DNA from: an uncultured Bacilli bacterium
GTDB lineage: Bacteria; Bacillota_I; Bacilli_A; RF39; UBA660
Reading direction: 5' to 3'
Assembly (NCBI GenBank): GCA_947630205.1
Contig: CANRGW010000012.1
Location: 1 to 15,914 of the forward strand
DNA length: 15,914 bases
In this document: positions 1 through 6,163 of the stretch, piece after piece
Layout of the letters: every line of letters starts with the position of its first letter
Position numbering within the stretch: the first letter of the stretch is position 1
Notes under the pieces: generated by a model
What the model saw: the letters and a program-made list of their open reading frames with translations, nothing else
What the model was told of the DNA's origin: nothing
Database searches by the model: none
Program-made: the position numbers and the translations under genes

Positions 1-24
1 TCCTTTAATGTCTTTTTTCAACAC

Positions 25-75
25 AAAAAGACATATAAAAATCTAGTATCCTTGATACTATTTTCTATATGTCTT
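25..75 (-). terminator. Long hairpin terminator or attenuator
   Basis: On the minus strand AAGACATATA (75-66) pairs perfectly with TATATGTCTT (37-28). An A/T block and a perfect 7-bp TAGTATC/GATACTA apex stem (54-60 with 44-50, 3-nt loop) lie inside it. A run of five U follows the stem (29-25). It would end the transcript that starts near 215. The outer sequence extends the palindrome imperfectly to about 20-87. Confidence 0.65.
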
Positions 76-118
76 AATTTTCGTGTTTTTTGAATATTTT
101 TAGGTAATAACTTTTCTA

Positions 119-138
119 AACTACCCCCCCCCGTAGTT
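119..138. repeat. Inverted repeat with C9/G9 homopolymer in the loop
   Basis: AACTAC (119-124) and GTAGTT (133-138) are a perfect 6-bp inverted repeat around eight C. The ninth C of the tract (124-132) is the last stem base. Read on the minus strand, which has the better promoter, the loop is eight G. Such a tract stands out in this very AT-rich DNA. Confidence 0.85.
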
Positions 139-221
139 GACTTAGAGTTAACATATTTTAATATCATCATAATCAATCATTACCTTTCCGAGAAACTTCT
201 TTGTCCCTCTATTCTGTTTTT

Positions 222-250
222 ATTATATTTCATTTATTTTTACTTTTCAA
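222..250 (-). promoter_or_regulatory. Sigma-A-type promoter of the left-edge transcript
   Basis: The minus strand reads TTGAAA (250-245), a 17-bp spacer, then a perfect TATAAT (227-222). It lies just after the sigma gene's terminator, so it starts a new unit reading leftwards. The start point is predicted near 215. Confidence 0.75.
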
Positions 251-261
251 GTATTTTCTTG

Positions 262-297
262 AAAAAAAACAAGTTAGTTTTATTCTATCTAACTTGT
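262..297 (-). terminator. Terminator of the sigma factor gene
   Basis: ACAAGTTAG (297-289 on the minus strand) pairs with CTAACTTGT (277-269), giving a 9-bp stem with an 11-nt loop. A run of eight T on the minus strand follows (269-262). It begins 14 bases after the sigma gene's stop codon. Confidence 0.85.
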
Positions 298-310
298 ATG
301 TCCTTTTTTG

Positions 311-2218
311 TCAATTTTTATGCTTTTTTTCTAAGATAAATGGTTTTTCTTGATTATTATATTTTTTAATCACAGAATTAATAAATCTTTTTAAAATATC
401 TTCTTTATCAATAACTTTACTTATAACTTCTTGATTTATACTCAAAACCTCATTTTCATCTAAATCTAACCAAGAAGCAATTTCCATTACAACATGTCTT
501 TTATCTACTCCAAGCATTAATACAAAAACTAATATTTGGTAAGTTTTTAACCCCTCTAGTAAAACAATATATTCGGGATTTTTCAATTCTTGAAAAACGA
601 TACTACTTAATCTTAAAACTTCTTTCTGAGACGTTATTAATCTTTTATAAGCAATTTTTTCTTCTACAACTCTTTCTTGTTCTTCGATAGCAACACTTTC
701 TTGACTATCAACTTGACTTTCATTATAATTTTTTATTTTTTCCAAAGCCTCTTTTACATCAACATCTTTCGTTAAAAAGTCTTGATTACCATAAGTTGCT
801 ATTCTTTTCTTAACTCTTAATATTCTCTCTTTTATTTTGGGTTTTATTTCAAAATGATATTCTCTTGCTATTTCTTTATTACAACCTAATTGTCGATGAG
901 GATTTTCTAAATCACTTCCAAATAACAAATAAATTATATAACGTTCATAATCATCTAATTCCTTGACAATTATATAATCAATAATTTTCTTATCTTCATT
1001 ATAACTATTATAAAAACTTGGTATTTTAATACTAAGAGTTTTCTTTTCTTCTACCAACAATCCCATTGCCTTTAAGATATCATTTTTTCTTGCTCTTATT
1101 TTCTTAAAAACAATATCTGAAGTAATTCCAACATTTTGTCTACTACAATTCCAAATCTTTGCTATTTCTGATTTAGTTATACCTTTAATAAAAAACATAT
1201 CAAAAAATTCTTGTTGATGAGGAGTTAATCTTAAAATTTTTCTTATTTCTTCAAAATCAATTTTAGTTTTTTCAGCCTCTTCATATCCTACATCAAGAAA
1301 ACCAAAAAAATCACCAATCGTTGTTTCTTCTTCATCATCATAAACCGTACTATCAAGACTAACTGGATCTAAAGTTGCTAATTCTTCTTTAATCTCCATA
1401 ATCTTCTTAAGAGGCATTTCTAATTCTTCTACTAGTTCTAAATCTTCCGGAGTTCTTCCTAATTTTAAAGATAATCTTCGATAAGCCTCTTCATACAAAA
1501 AATATTCTCTAAAACGATGCGTAGGTCTTCTAATTATTCTTACCTTATCATGCAAAGCCCTTATTATTTCATTATTAATAGATGGTGTTGCATAAGTTGA
1601 AAATCTAATATCCTTAGTATAATCAAACTTAATTGCTGCTTTCATCAAACCTATATTACCTTCTTCAATTAAATCAGAAAATGGTAAACCACGATTAAGA
1701 TATCTTTTGGCAATAGAAACAACTAAAGCTAAATTAGCACTTACAAGTTCTTTCCATGCTTCTTTATCCCCTTCGGCAATTCTTCTTCCTAATTCTTTTT
1801 CCTCTTCTTCCGTTAATAAATGCATTCTTTTAATATCCCGAATATAAAGATCAACTGTATCAATAGGAAATCTAACATCACTTAAATATTCTCTCTCATC
1901 AGAACTTTCTTTCTTTTTTTGACTTAATTTTAAATAAACTGTTTTTAAAGTCTTAAAAAAAGAATTTGTTTCTAATTCCCTAATATCTTCACTTTCACAT
2001 ATAACTTTCATTAAAGATACTAAAATAGAGTTAGAATTTAATAAATCTGTTAATAATTTTTCATTAAAAGAAATATTTCTTTCTTGGAAAAATTCTCTTA
2101 AACTTTCTAAATATTCTAAAGATTTTTCAGGATGAATTGTTTCATTCATATTTCTATTTATATAAGAATTTATATCTTCTAAATAATTAATCATTTTATC
2201 AGCCACCAGTCTATTCAT
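311..2218 (-). CDS. Atypical sigma-70 family factor with C-terminal HTH extension
   Basis: Binds core RNA polymerase and selects promoters. Regions 1.2 to 2.2 (about residues 119-205) are RpoD-like, with ANLALVVSIAKRY and DLIEEGNIGLMKA. Region 2.3/2.4 departs from RpoD. After FSTYAT the usual WWIRQ is replaced by PSINNEI (212-218), which resembles the I-x-NEI of sporulation sigmas SigE/SigK, so the tryptophans that help open the -10 element are absent. Region 3 spans about 236-315 and region 4 about 324-380 (SEIAKIWNCSRQNVG). RpoD normally ends there. This protein continues for about 250 residues with two further stretches shaped like region 4 (about 413-474, KEIAREYHF, and 550-612, MEIASWLDL). 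It is a single-gene unit with its own terminator. SD support at 2218 is weak. An ATG at 2194 has a GGTGG 8 nt upstream and may be the true start (627 aa). It could be the housekeeping factor of a divergent lineage or an alternative sigma. Confidence 0.85.
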   Translation of the reverse strand: MNRLVADKMINYLEDINSYINRNMNETIHPEKSLEYLESLREFFQERNISFNEKLLTDLLNSNSILVSLMKVICESEDIRELETNSFFKTLKTVYLKLSQKKKESSDEREYLSDVRFPIDTVDLYIRDIKRMHLLTEEEEKELGRRIAEGDKEAWKELVSANLALVVSIAKRYLNRGLPFSDLIEEGNIGLMKAAIKFDYTKDIRFSTYATPSINNEIIRALHDKVRIIRRPTHRFREYFLYEEAYRRLSLKLGRTPEDLELVEELEMPLKKIMEIKEELATLDPVSLDSTVYDDEEETTIGDFFGFLDVGYEEAEKTKIDFEEIRKILRLTPHQQEFFDMFFIKGITKSEIAKIWNCSRQNVGITSDIVFKKIRARKNDILKAMGLLVEEKKTLSIKIPSFYNSYNEDKKIIDYIIVKELDDYERYIIYLLFGSDLENPHRQLGCNKEIAREYHFEIKPKIKERILRVKKRIATYGNQDFLTKDVDVKEALEKIKNYNESQVDSQESVAIEEQERVVEEKIAYKRLITSQKEVLRLSSIVFQELKNPEYIVLLEGLKTYQILVFVLMLGVDKRHVVMEIASWLDLDENEVLSINQEVISKVIDKEDILKRFINSVIKKYNNQEKPFILEKKHKN

Positions 2219-2314
2219 TATTCTTTTAATATATTATCATTTTAAATATTATCATCTTAATATATTATTTTTTTTAATATTTTCTTACTTTAGAACCAAC
2301 TCCAAAAATACCTT

Positions 2315-2320
2315 ATTATA
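2315..2320 (-). promoter_or_regulatory. Possible -10 box for the sigma factor gene
   Basis: The minus strand carries a perfect TATAAT about 95 bases before the sigma start. No convincing -35 is found at 16-18 bp, so only the -10 is supported. The leader after it (2219-2308) is almost pure A/T with repeated ATGATAATAT and no clear structure. Confidence 0.4.
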
Positions 2321-2392
2321 ATACTATAAAATCCTTTTAAAGTAAAGAAAAAATTTTTTTACAAATATTTTTTTAACTTTTTAATTAATAAG

Positions 2393-2418
2393 AAAAAACT
2401 GTTAAACAAGTTAACAGT
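2393..2418 (-). terminator. Terminator of the tiny membrane-peptide genes
   Basis: A perfect 8-bp stem ACTGTTAA/TTAACAGT (2418-2411 with 2405-2398) has a 5-nt loop. A U run at 2398-2393 on the minus strand follows. It sits 6 bases after the stop of the gene at 2424-2558. Confidence 0.85.
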
Positions 2419-2423
2419 CATTC

Positions 2424-2558
2424 CTAAAATGTTCTATATCTACTTCCTAAAATTATAGCAAGTAAAATATATAAAACAACTATAATTAAAAAACCATTAT
2501 CACTTCTTCCATAAGAAGAACAAGAAGTAACAGTTTCAGTAGTATTTTGACAATTCAT
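2424..2558 (-). CDS. Tiny transmembrane protein, YjcZ-like
   Basis: This encodes 44 residues. A polar N-terminus (MNCQNTTETVTSCSSYGR) is followed by SDNGF and one hydrophobic helix (about residues 23-37, LIIVVLYILLAIILG), then a short basic tail. The pattern 'G-F-hydrophobic IVVLxILLxIIxG' matches the tiny YjcZ/YnzC-style membrane proteins often found in spore-forming Bacilli. Their exact role is poorly known, and several are spore-associated. A strong SD (AGGAGGG) lies 4-5 bases before the ATG and a terminator follows the stop, so it is a real gene despite its size. It lies 13 bases after a smaller gene of the same design, with which it is probably co-transcribed. Confidence 0.8.
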   Translation of the reverse strand: MNCQNTTETVTSCSSYGRSDNGFLIIVVLYILLAIILGSRYRTF

Positions 2559-2571
2559 AAAACCCTCCTAA

Positions 2572-2655
2572 TTATATATAATTACCTAAAATGATAACTA
2601 ATAAGATAAATAAAACTAAAACGATAGCATAAGATGATGTATAGTTATTACACAT
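2572..2655 (-). CDS. Tiny transmembrane protein, YjcZ-like
   Basis: This encodes 27 residues: a short polar head MCNNYTSSY, then one hydrophobic helix (AIVLVLFILLVIILG) and a tail NYI. It is shorter than, but clearly alike in its helix to, the 44-residue protein encoded next to it. It has a strong SD (AAGGAGGAA, ATG 7 bases on). A single-pass membrane location is expected. The gene is first of a two-gene unit whose upstream region holds a sequence that could be read by a mother-cell sporulation sigma. Confidence 0.75.
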   Translation of the reverse strand: MCNNYTSSYAIVLVLFILLVIILGNYI

Positions 2656-2686
2656 AATTTATTCCTCCTTTTTAATATATTCACAT

Positions 2687-2713
2687 TATTTTATGGAATT
2701 TTTTTTATTATGT
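2687..2713 (-). promoter_or_regulatory. Candidate promoter for the tiny membrane-peptide genes
   Basis: The minus strand reads AC (2713-2712), 16 bases, then CATAAAATA (2695-2687). This fits the SigK-type form AC-N16/17-CATAnnnTA known from Bacillus. The same stretch can be read as a weaker sigma-A site (CTCACA, 17 bp, TAAAAT). Such A/T-rich motifs arise by chance, so the sigma assignment is open. Confidence 0.4.
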
Positions 2714-2745
2714 GAGGGCAAAAAGTAGAAATTGTGTAAAAAGAA

Positions 2746-2774
2746 TTGTTTTTTTTATTTGATTTTGTTATTAT
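2746..2774 (+). promoter_or_regulatory. Promoter of the prsA-like gene
   Basis: TTGTTT (2746-2751), 17 bp, TATTAT (2769-2774). The predicted start at about 2781 leaves a short leader holding the SD AAGGAGG (2788-2794). This placement shows that the in-frame upstream TTG at 2746 is promoter DNA and not a start codon. Confidence 0.5.
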
Positions 2775-2802
2775 AAATATGTTACTTAAGGAGGAAAAAA
2801 CA

Positions 2803-3786
2803 ATGAAAAAAACATTAACGTTTCTAATTTTATTTATTTTTATTCTAGGAGTATGTGGTTGTTCGAAGAAAGCTAATCTTAAAGATGGAGATAATTCTTT
2901 AATAACTTTTAAAGATACTAAGTTAAATATTACAACAAATGATTTATATGATGTATTAAAAGAAAAATATGGAATTAGTACTTTAATTGATATTATGGAT
3001 AGAAAAATTCTTGATAAAGAAGTTCCTGATAGTAAAGAAATTGATGAATATGTTGATACCCAAGTTGCATCTTTAAAAAATTACTATGAGGATGAGGCTT
3101 CATTTTTACAATATATTAATAACTATGGTTATAAAGATGAAAATGAATTAAGAGATTATTTTGAATTAAATTATAAAAGAAACTTAGCAGTTTATGATTA
3201 TTTAGAAGAAAATATTAATGATAAAGATATTGAAAGTTATTATAATGATAAAATAATGGGTGATATTACAGGTAGTCATATTTTAATTGAAGTAAATATA
3301 ACTGACTCTATGACTGAAGAAGAAAAAAGACAAGCAAAAGAAGATGGAACAACCAAAATCAATGAAGCAATTCAAAAATTAAATGATGGAAAAACTTTTG
3401 CAGAAGTTGCGAAAGAATATTCTAATGATGAAGCAACTAAAGATAATGGTGGAAAAATGGGAACTTTTAATGCTACTACTTTAGATGATGTTTCAAGACA
3501 AGCATTTGAAAAATTAAAAGTTGGAGAATATTCAAAAGAAGCTGTTGAAACGGAATATGGATATGAAATATTCTATAAAGAAAAAGAAGGTACAAAACCT
3601 ACTCTTGATGAAGTTAAAAGTTATATAATTAAAACATTATCTGATGAAAAATTAGCAACTGATAATACACTTCAATATAAAGGATTAATGGAAATACGTA
3701 AAAAATATGGTTTTGAAATAAAAGACGAAGACTTAGAAACTTACTATGAAAATACTATGAATAATCTAATGAAAAGTGAGGATTAA
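2803..3786 (+). CDS. prsA: PrsA-like foldase lipoprotein (parvulin-type PPIase)
   Basis: This is an extracytoplasmic, lipid-anchored peptidyl-prolyl isomerase or foldase that helps exported proteins fold after Sec translocation. The 327-residue product starts with a lipoprotein signal (MKKTLTFLILFIFILG) and a lipobox VCGC with the modified Cys at residue 20. An N-terminal chaperone part follows (about 30-150). A PpiC/parvulin domain (about 156-262) shows GSHILI, FAEVAKEYS, the GGKMGTF motif and TEYGYEI. A helical C-terminal lobe completes the protein, as in PrsA. The ATG has a strong SD (AAGGAGG, 8-nt spacing). The gene is monocistronic, with its own promoter and a terminator that overlaps the stop. 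Fold and location are firm, while orthology to PrsA rather than another SurA-like foldase is likely. Confidence 0.88.
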   Translation: MKKTLTFLILFIFILGVCGCSKKANLKDGDNSLITFKDTKLNITTNDLYDVLKEKYGISTLIDIMDRKILDKEVPDSKEIDEYVDTQVASLKNYYEDEASFLQYINNYGYKDENELRDYFELNYKRNLAVYDYLEENINDKDIESYYNDKIMGDITGSHILIEVNITDSMTEEEKRQAKEDGTTKINEAIQKLNDGKTFAEVAKEYSNDEATKDNGGKMGTFNATTLDDVSRQAFEKLKVGEYSKEAVETEYGYEIFYKEKEGTKPTLDEVKSYIIKTLSDEKLATDNTLQYKGLMEIRKKYGFEIKDEDLETYYENTMNNLMKSED

Positions 3787-3801
3787 TCACTTTTTATTTT
3801 T
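3772..3801 (+). terminator. Terminator overlapping the prsA stop codon
   Basis: AAAAGTGA (3772-3779) pairs perfectly with TCACTTTT (3787-3794), and a T-rich tail runs to 3801. The 7-nt loop contains the TAA stop, so the 5' arm is coding sequence. Confidence 0.85.
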
Positions 3802-3832
3802 CCTATAATTTTATGAAAGCAAGGTGATTTTT

Positions 3833-4708
3833 TTGAATATTATAAATAAAAATTATTTTTTAGAAACAGAAAAAGAGATTGAAGATAAAACTTTTGTATT
3901 AGCAAGTGATTTACATGCTGACTCTTCTTTATCGATAAAAGACATTGATAAATTAGTTGAGGCTATAAGTAAAAGAATGCCCGATTATATTTTTTTACTA
4001 GGAGATATTTTGCCTTTAGCATCTTTAAATGATTATGAACTTCGAGGAAAAGTTTTATATTTATTAAAACTTATTTCTAATATTACGAAAACTTATATGG
4101 TTTTTGGAAATAATGATTATTATCTAAATAAAAAAAGAGATATTTTATTTGCAACTGATAAATTATTAAGTTTATATGACCATTCTGGAGTTGAAGTTAT
4201 TAATAATTCGGTAGTAGAGTCTCAAAGTGATATTAATATTATAGGTTATAATAAAAATCCATTTTTATATCTTGATGAGTTTAAAAGAATTGATAGATTA
4301 AGAGAAGATTTAGAAAATTTAATTGCTAAAGTAGAAGATGCAATTAATCCCCTTAAATATACTGTTTTTTTAACCCATTCCCATCTTGATTTATTAAATT
4401 TAGAGTTAGATTTTTTAAAAACTGTTGATTTAATACTAGCAGGTCATACTCATAATGCCGTTGTTCCTCATTTATTAGAACCTATTTATCCCAAAAATCG
4501 TGGATTATATGTTAATGGAAAAATATTTCCCGATAATACACGTGGTCATATAAAAGAGGCTAATCAAAATATTATTGTAACTGGTGGCTTAACGAAAATT
4601 TCTAGTATTCACTTTAATTCTTTTATAAGAGATATAAGTAAAATAGTTTATCCAGCTGAGATTACAACCGTTAAAGTTAAAGGATGTAAAAAAATTTCTA
4701 CCAATTAA
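3833..4708 (+). CDS. Calcineurin-like metallophosphoesterase
   Basis: This is a 291-residue metal-dependent phosphoesterase. All the family's metal-site motifs are visible in order: DLH (26-28), GD (57-58), GNND (92-95), a single-H block THSH (181-184) and GHTH (204-207). The LAGHTHNAVVPHL stretch and the size resemble YkuE-type enzymes. No signal peptide or membrane helix is clear, so it is probably cytoplasmic or peripheral. The substrate cannot be read from the sequence. I chose TTG at 3833 because AAGGTGA (3821-3827) is well placed as its SD. A GTG at 3824 lies inside that SD. Its terminator overlaps the stop codon. Confidence 0.85.
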   Translation: MNIINKNYFLETEKEIEDKTFVLASDLHADSSLSIKDIDKLVEAISKRMPDYIFLLGDILPLASLNDYELRGKVLYLLKLISNITKTYMVFGNNDYYLNKKRDILFATDKLLSLYDHSGVEVINNSVVESQSDINIIGYNKNPFLYLDEFKRIDRLREDLENLIAKVEDAINPLKYTVFLTHSHLDLLNLELDFLKTVDLILAGHTHNAVVPHLLEPIYPKNRGLYVNGKIFPDNTRGHIKEANQNIIVTGGLTKISSIHFNSFIRDISKIVYPAEITTVKVKGCKKISTN

Positions 4709-4724
4709 TGATAGAAATTTTTAT
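4690..4724 (+). terminator. Terminator overlapping the phosphoesterase stop codon
   Basis: An 11-bp stem AAAAATTTCTA/TAGAAATTTTT (4690-4700 with 4712-4722) carries the stop codon in its 11-nt loop. The tail is T/A-rich. Confidence 0.75.
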
Positions 4725-4931
4725 TATAATTACATAATAAAATATCCTTTTTTCTAATGTTAAAGATTTATTATTAAAAAAACTTATCATAAAATACTTA
4801 TAAAGTCTTTAAGTTTTAAAAAATAATAAAAAATAGCAAAAAACAAATAACTTAAAAAGCAAAAAACTAACTTTCAAAAATCTAACATCAAAATAACCAA
4901 AAACTCTAAGTTTTAAAACAAAAAATGCCAT
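4725..4931. other. A-rich intergenic spacer between convergent genes
   Basis: About 200 bases hold no credible ORF or promoter. The plus strand is A-rich with very little G. It contains a loose direct repeat, GCAAAAAACAAATAACTT (4836-4853) and GCAAAAAACTAACTT (4859-4873), and two copies of TAAGTTTTAAAA. It lies between two convergent terminators. Nothing functional is evident. Confidence 0.6.
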
Positions 4932-4956
4932 AAAAAAAGTTTATCAACATAAACTT
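4932..4956 (-). terminator. Terminator after secG
   Basis: A perfect 8-bp stem AAGTTTAT/ATAAACTT (4937-4944 and 4949-4956) has a CAAC/GTTG loop. A seven-T run on the minus strand (4938-4932) follows. It lies 11 bases beyond the secG stop and could also act for plus-strand transcripts. Confidence 0.8.
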
Positions 4957-4966
4957 ATTTTTATTT

Positions 4967-5182
4967 TTAAATAAATTCCATAACTAAACTTATTATAAAG
5001 AAAGCCATTCCAAGAACAAAAGTTATTCGACTAATTAAAAGTTCAGAACCTCTTTCTTTTCTTTTATTAAATAAATCCATTGAACCACCACTTATAATTT
5101 GACTAGCAGGTTCAGCTTTACCACTTTGTAGTAAAACGATTATAATTAATAAAATTGCAATAACTAATAAAACTATTTGCAT
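4967..5182 (-). CDS. secG: Protein translocase subunit SecG
   Basis: This 71-residue accessory subunit of the SecYEG channel has two membrane helices (about 2-18 and 49-69). They flank a cytoplasmic loop with the family hallmarks LLQSGKAEPASQIISGG, an F-x-K/R turn (LFNKRKERG) and LLxRxT. The length matches Firmicute SecG. The ATG at 5182 is preceded by GGAGGTGATT. An in-frame upstream extension lacks such a site and is not SecG-like. It is the last gene of the minus-strand run before a terminator. A 68-bp gap from the VanZ-like gene holds only a weak promoter-like sequence (TTGTAT, 17 bp, TATTTT). Confidence 0.93.
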   Translation of the reverse strand: MQIVLLVIAILLIIIVLLQSGKAEPASQIISGGSMDLFNKRKERGSELLISRITFVLGMAFFIISLVMEFI

Positions 5183-5250
5183 ACCAATCACCTCCATTAA
5201 AATAACATATCTTAAAAAAAAATACAAGTTTTTCAGAATATTTTCTTTAT

Positions 5251-5715
5251 TTAATTTACTTTTTTTCTTTTCTTTATTATTTTTAAAGAACTACATGCAA
5301 GAAGACTTCCAAAAGTATCAATGAAAACATCAAGAATTTGCCCACTTCTATTAGCAATAAATAATTGATGAAATTCATCTGTTGTTGCATAAACGAAAGA
5401 AAAAATAAAAGCTAAACTACTTCTTTTAGAAATTTTAAATTGATACATTGCATAGTAAGTAAATAAATAAAGCATAAAATATAAAAACATATGTGCAAGT
5501 TTTCGAATTATAAAAGACATCACCGAAGAATTAGTAATATCCATATTATGATTAAATATTTGTAAAAAACCATTAATAATTTTTAAAATAAAACTACTAC
5601 TATTTGTTGATAAATCACCATTTTGATTAGAAAAGTAAAAAATTAAACTACACCAAGCAAGAAGTAATACTATACTAATAACTTTATTAATTTTATTTTG
5701 ACTTTTTAGTTTCAT
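5251..5715 (-). CDS. VanZ-like family membrane protein
   Basis: This 154-residue integral membrane protein has four likely helices. It shows the VanZ-family signatures LIFYFSNQNGD near the first helix, RKLAHMFLYFML in the middle, and TDEFHQLFIANRSGQILDV near the end. The founding VanZ gives low-level teicoplanin resistance, but most chromosomal homologues have unknown roles and resistance should not be assumed. Its ATG lies inside the end of the upstream gene (23-bp overlap) behind GAGGAAGAGGAG, so translation is probably coupled. The C-terminus is very basic (IIKKRKKVN). Confidence 0.85.
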   Translation of the reverse strand: MKLKSQNKINKVISIVLLLAWCSLIFYFSNQNGDLSTNSSSFILKIINGFLQIFNHNMDITNSSVMSFIIRKLAHMFLYFMLYLFTYYAMYQFKISKRSSLAFIFSFVYATTDEFHQLFIANRSGQILDVFIDTFGSLLACSSLKIIKKRKKVN

Positions 5716-6163
5716 ACTCCTCTTCCTCTTTTAATCTTTGCTCATTTAAATAATAGGCTCTTGTTGTTACATCTTGTTCTAAAATTTTAATTTTTTTATC
5801 TAATAACCTTAATTGTTCTCTTGTCATATATTCCATATATTTATTAATCATTTCTCTTTTAAATTTTTCAACTTCATTTAAGGCCATGATTATTGCAGCA
5901 CCTGGATCATCTCCATCATCATCATAAATGGTTGCTAAAATATCAAGTAATTTTTTCATTCGAAGATTAATACGTTTATTAATTAATTTTTCAACAAAAC
6001 TAGGATTAATGATAATCATTTTATTAACATTAATAGCATCTTTTAACTTTATATTTTTATTATGAGAAGCCATATTAAAACCTTTTAACTTATCATATTC
6101 AAAATAAGATATTTCCCGTTTGTTTTTCTCTTTTACAATTAAATAATGAACGTTATTAGTCAT
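5693..6163 (-). CDS. Unknown protein of the trmD operon
   Basis: I do not recognise this 156-residue protein. It appears soluble. The N-terminal half is basic and mixed (HYLIVKEKNKREISYF). A central acidic turn DDDGDDPGAAIIMALNEVEKF (about 81-101) precedes a long charged helix (about 100-156) that should form a coiled coil, rich in E, K and R. Its ATG overlaps the trmD stop by 8 bases behind a strong SD (GGAGG), so it is co-translated with trmD. In Bacillus the trmD locus also carries a small coiled-coil protein (YlqD), but I see no convincing similarity. The context suggests an RNA- or ribosome-linked job, which is inference only. Confidence 0.85.
   Translation of the reverse strand: MTNNVHYLIVKEKNKREISYFEYDKLKGFNMASHNKNIKLKDAINVNKMIIINPSFVEKLINKRINLRMKKLLDILATIYDDDGDDPGAAIIMALNEVEKFKREMINKYMEYMTREQLRLLDKKIKILEQDVTTRAYYLNEQRLKEEEEYETKKSK

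Larger units (their letters stand above)
8..215 (-). ncRNA. Structured small RNA or 5' leader, unknown class
   Basis: A minus-strand transcript should start near 214-216, seven bases below a TTGAAA/TATAAT promoter. Its sequence can form a local hairpin GAGGGAC/GUUUCUC (arms 203-209 and 190-196, two G-U pairs). It can also form a 7-bp long-range helix AGGUAAU/AUUACCU (arms 179-185 and 102-108) and a 6-bp hairpin with a loop of eight G (119-138). A long terminator hairpin (28-75) follows. Downstream on the same strand, bases 8-17 can pair with 25-34 and so compete with the terminator's 3' arm, and an SD-like AAAGGA sits at the window edge (1-6). This layout suits a cis-regulatory leader of a gene beyond the edge, or a free small RNA of about 190 nt. 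I recognise no known riboswitch or T-box core. Structure was paired by eye only. Confidence 0.5.

Noticed and set aside
137..164. Plus-strand promoter TTGACT-16-TAATAT beside the C tract
   Set aside because: No plus-strand gene lies downstream before 2803, and the -10 is poor. The opposite-strand promoter is much better.
18..170. A 50-codon minus-strand ORF running in frame through the G9 tract
   Set aside because: Its last third is encoded by the terminator hairpin and its SD is poorly spaced. The paired structure explains the region better. A short ORF of this length is not rare here.
2746..2802. Longer start (TTG 2746) for the prsA-like protein
   Set aside because: It would place residues before a clean lipoprotein signal peptide and overlaps the likely promoter. 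ATG 2803 has a strong SD.
4725..4931. tmRNA or other stable RNA after secG
   Set aside because: secG is often near smpB/ssrA in Firmicutes, but no tRNA-like end or stable stem is visible in this A-rich stretch.
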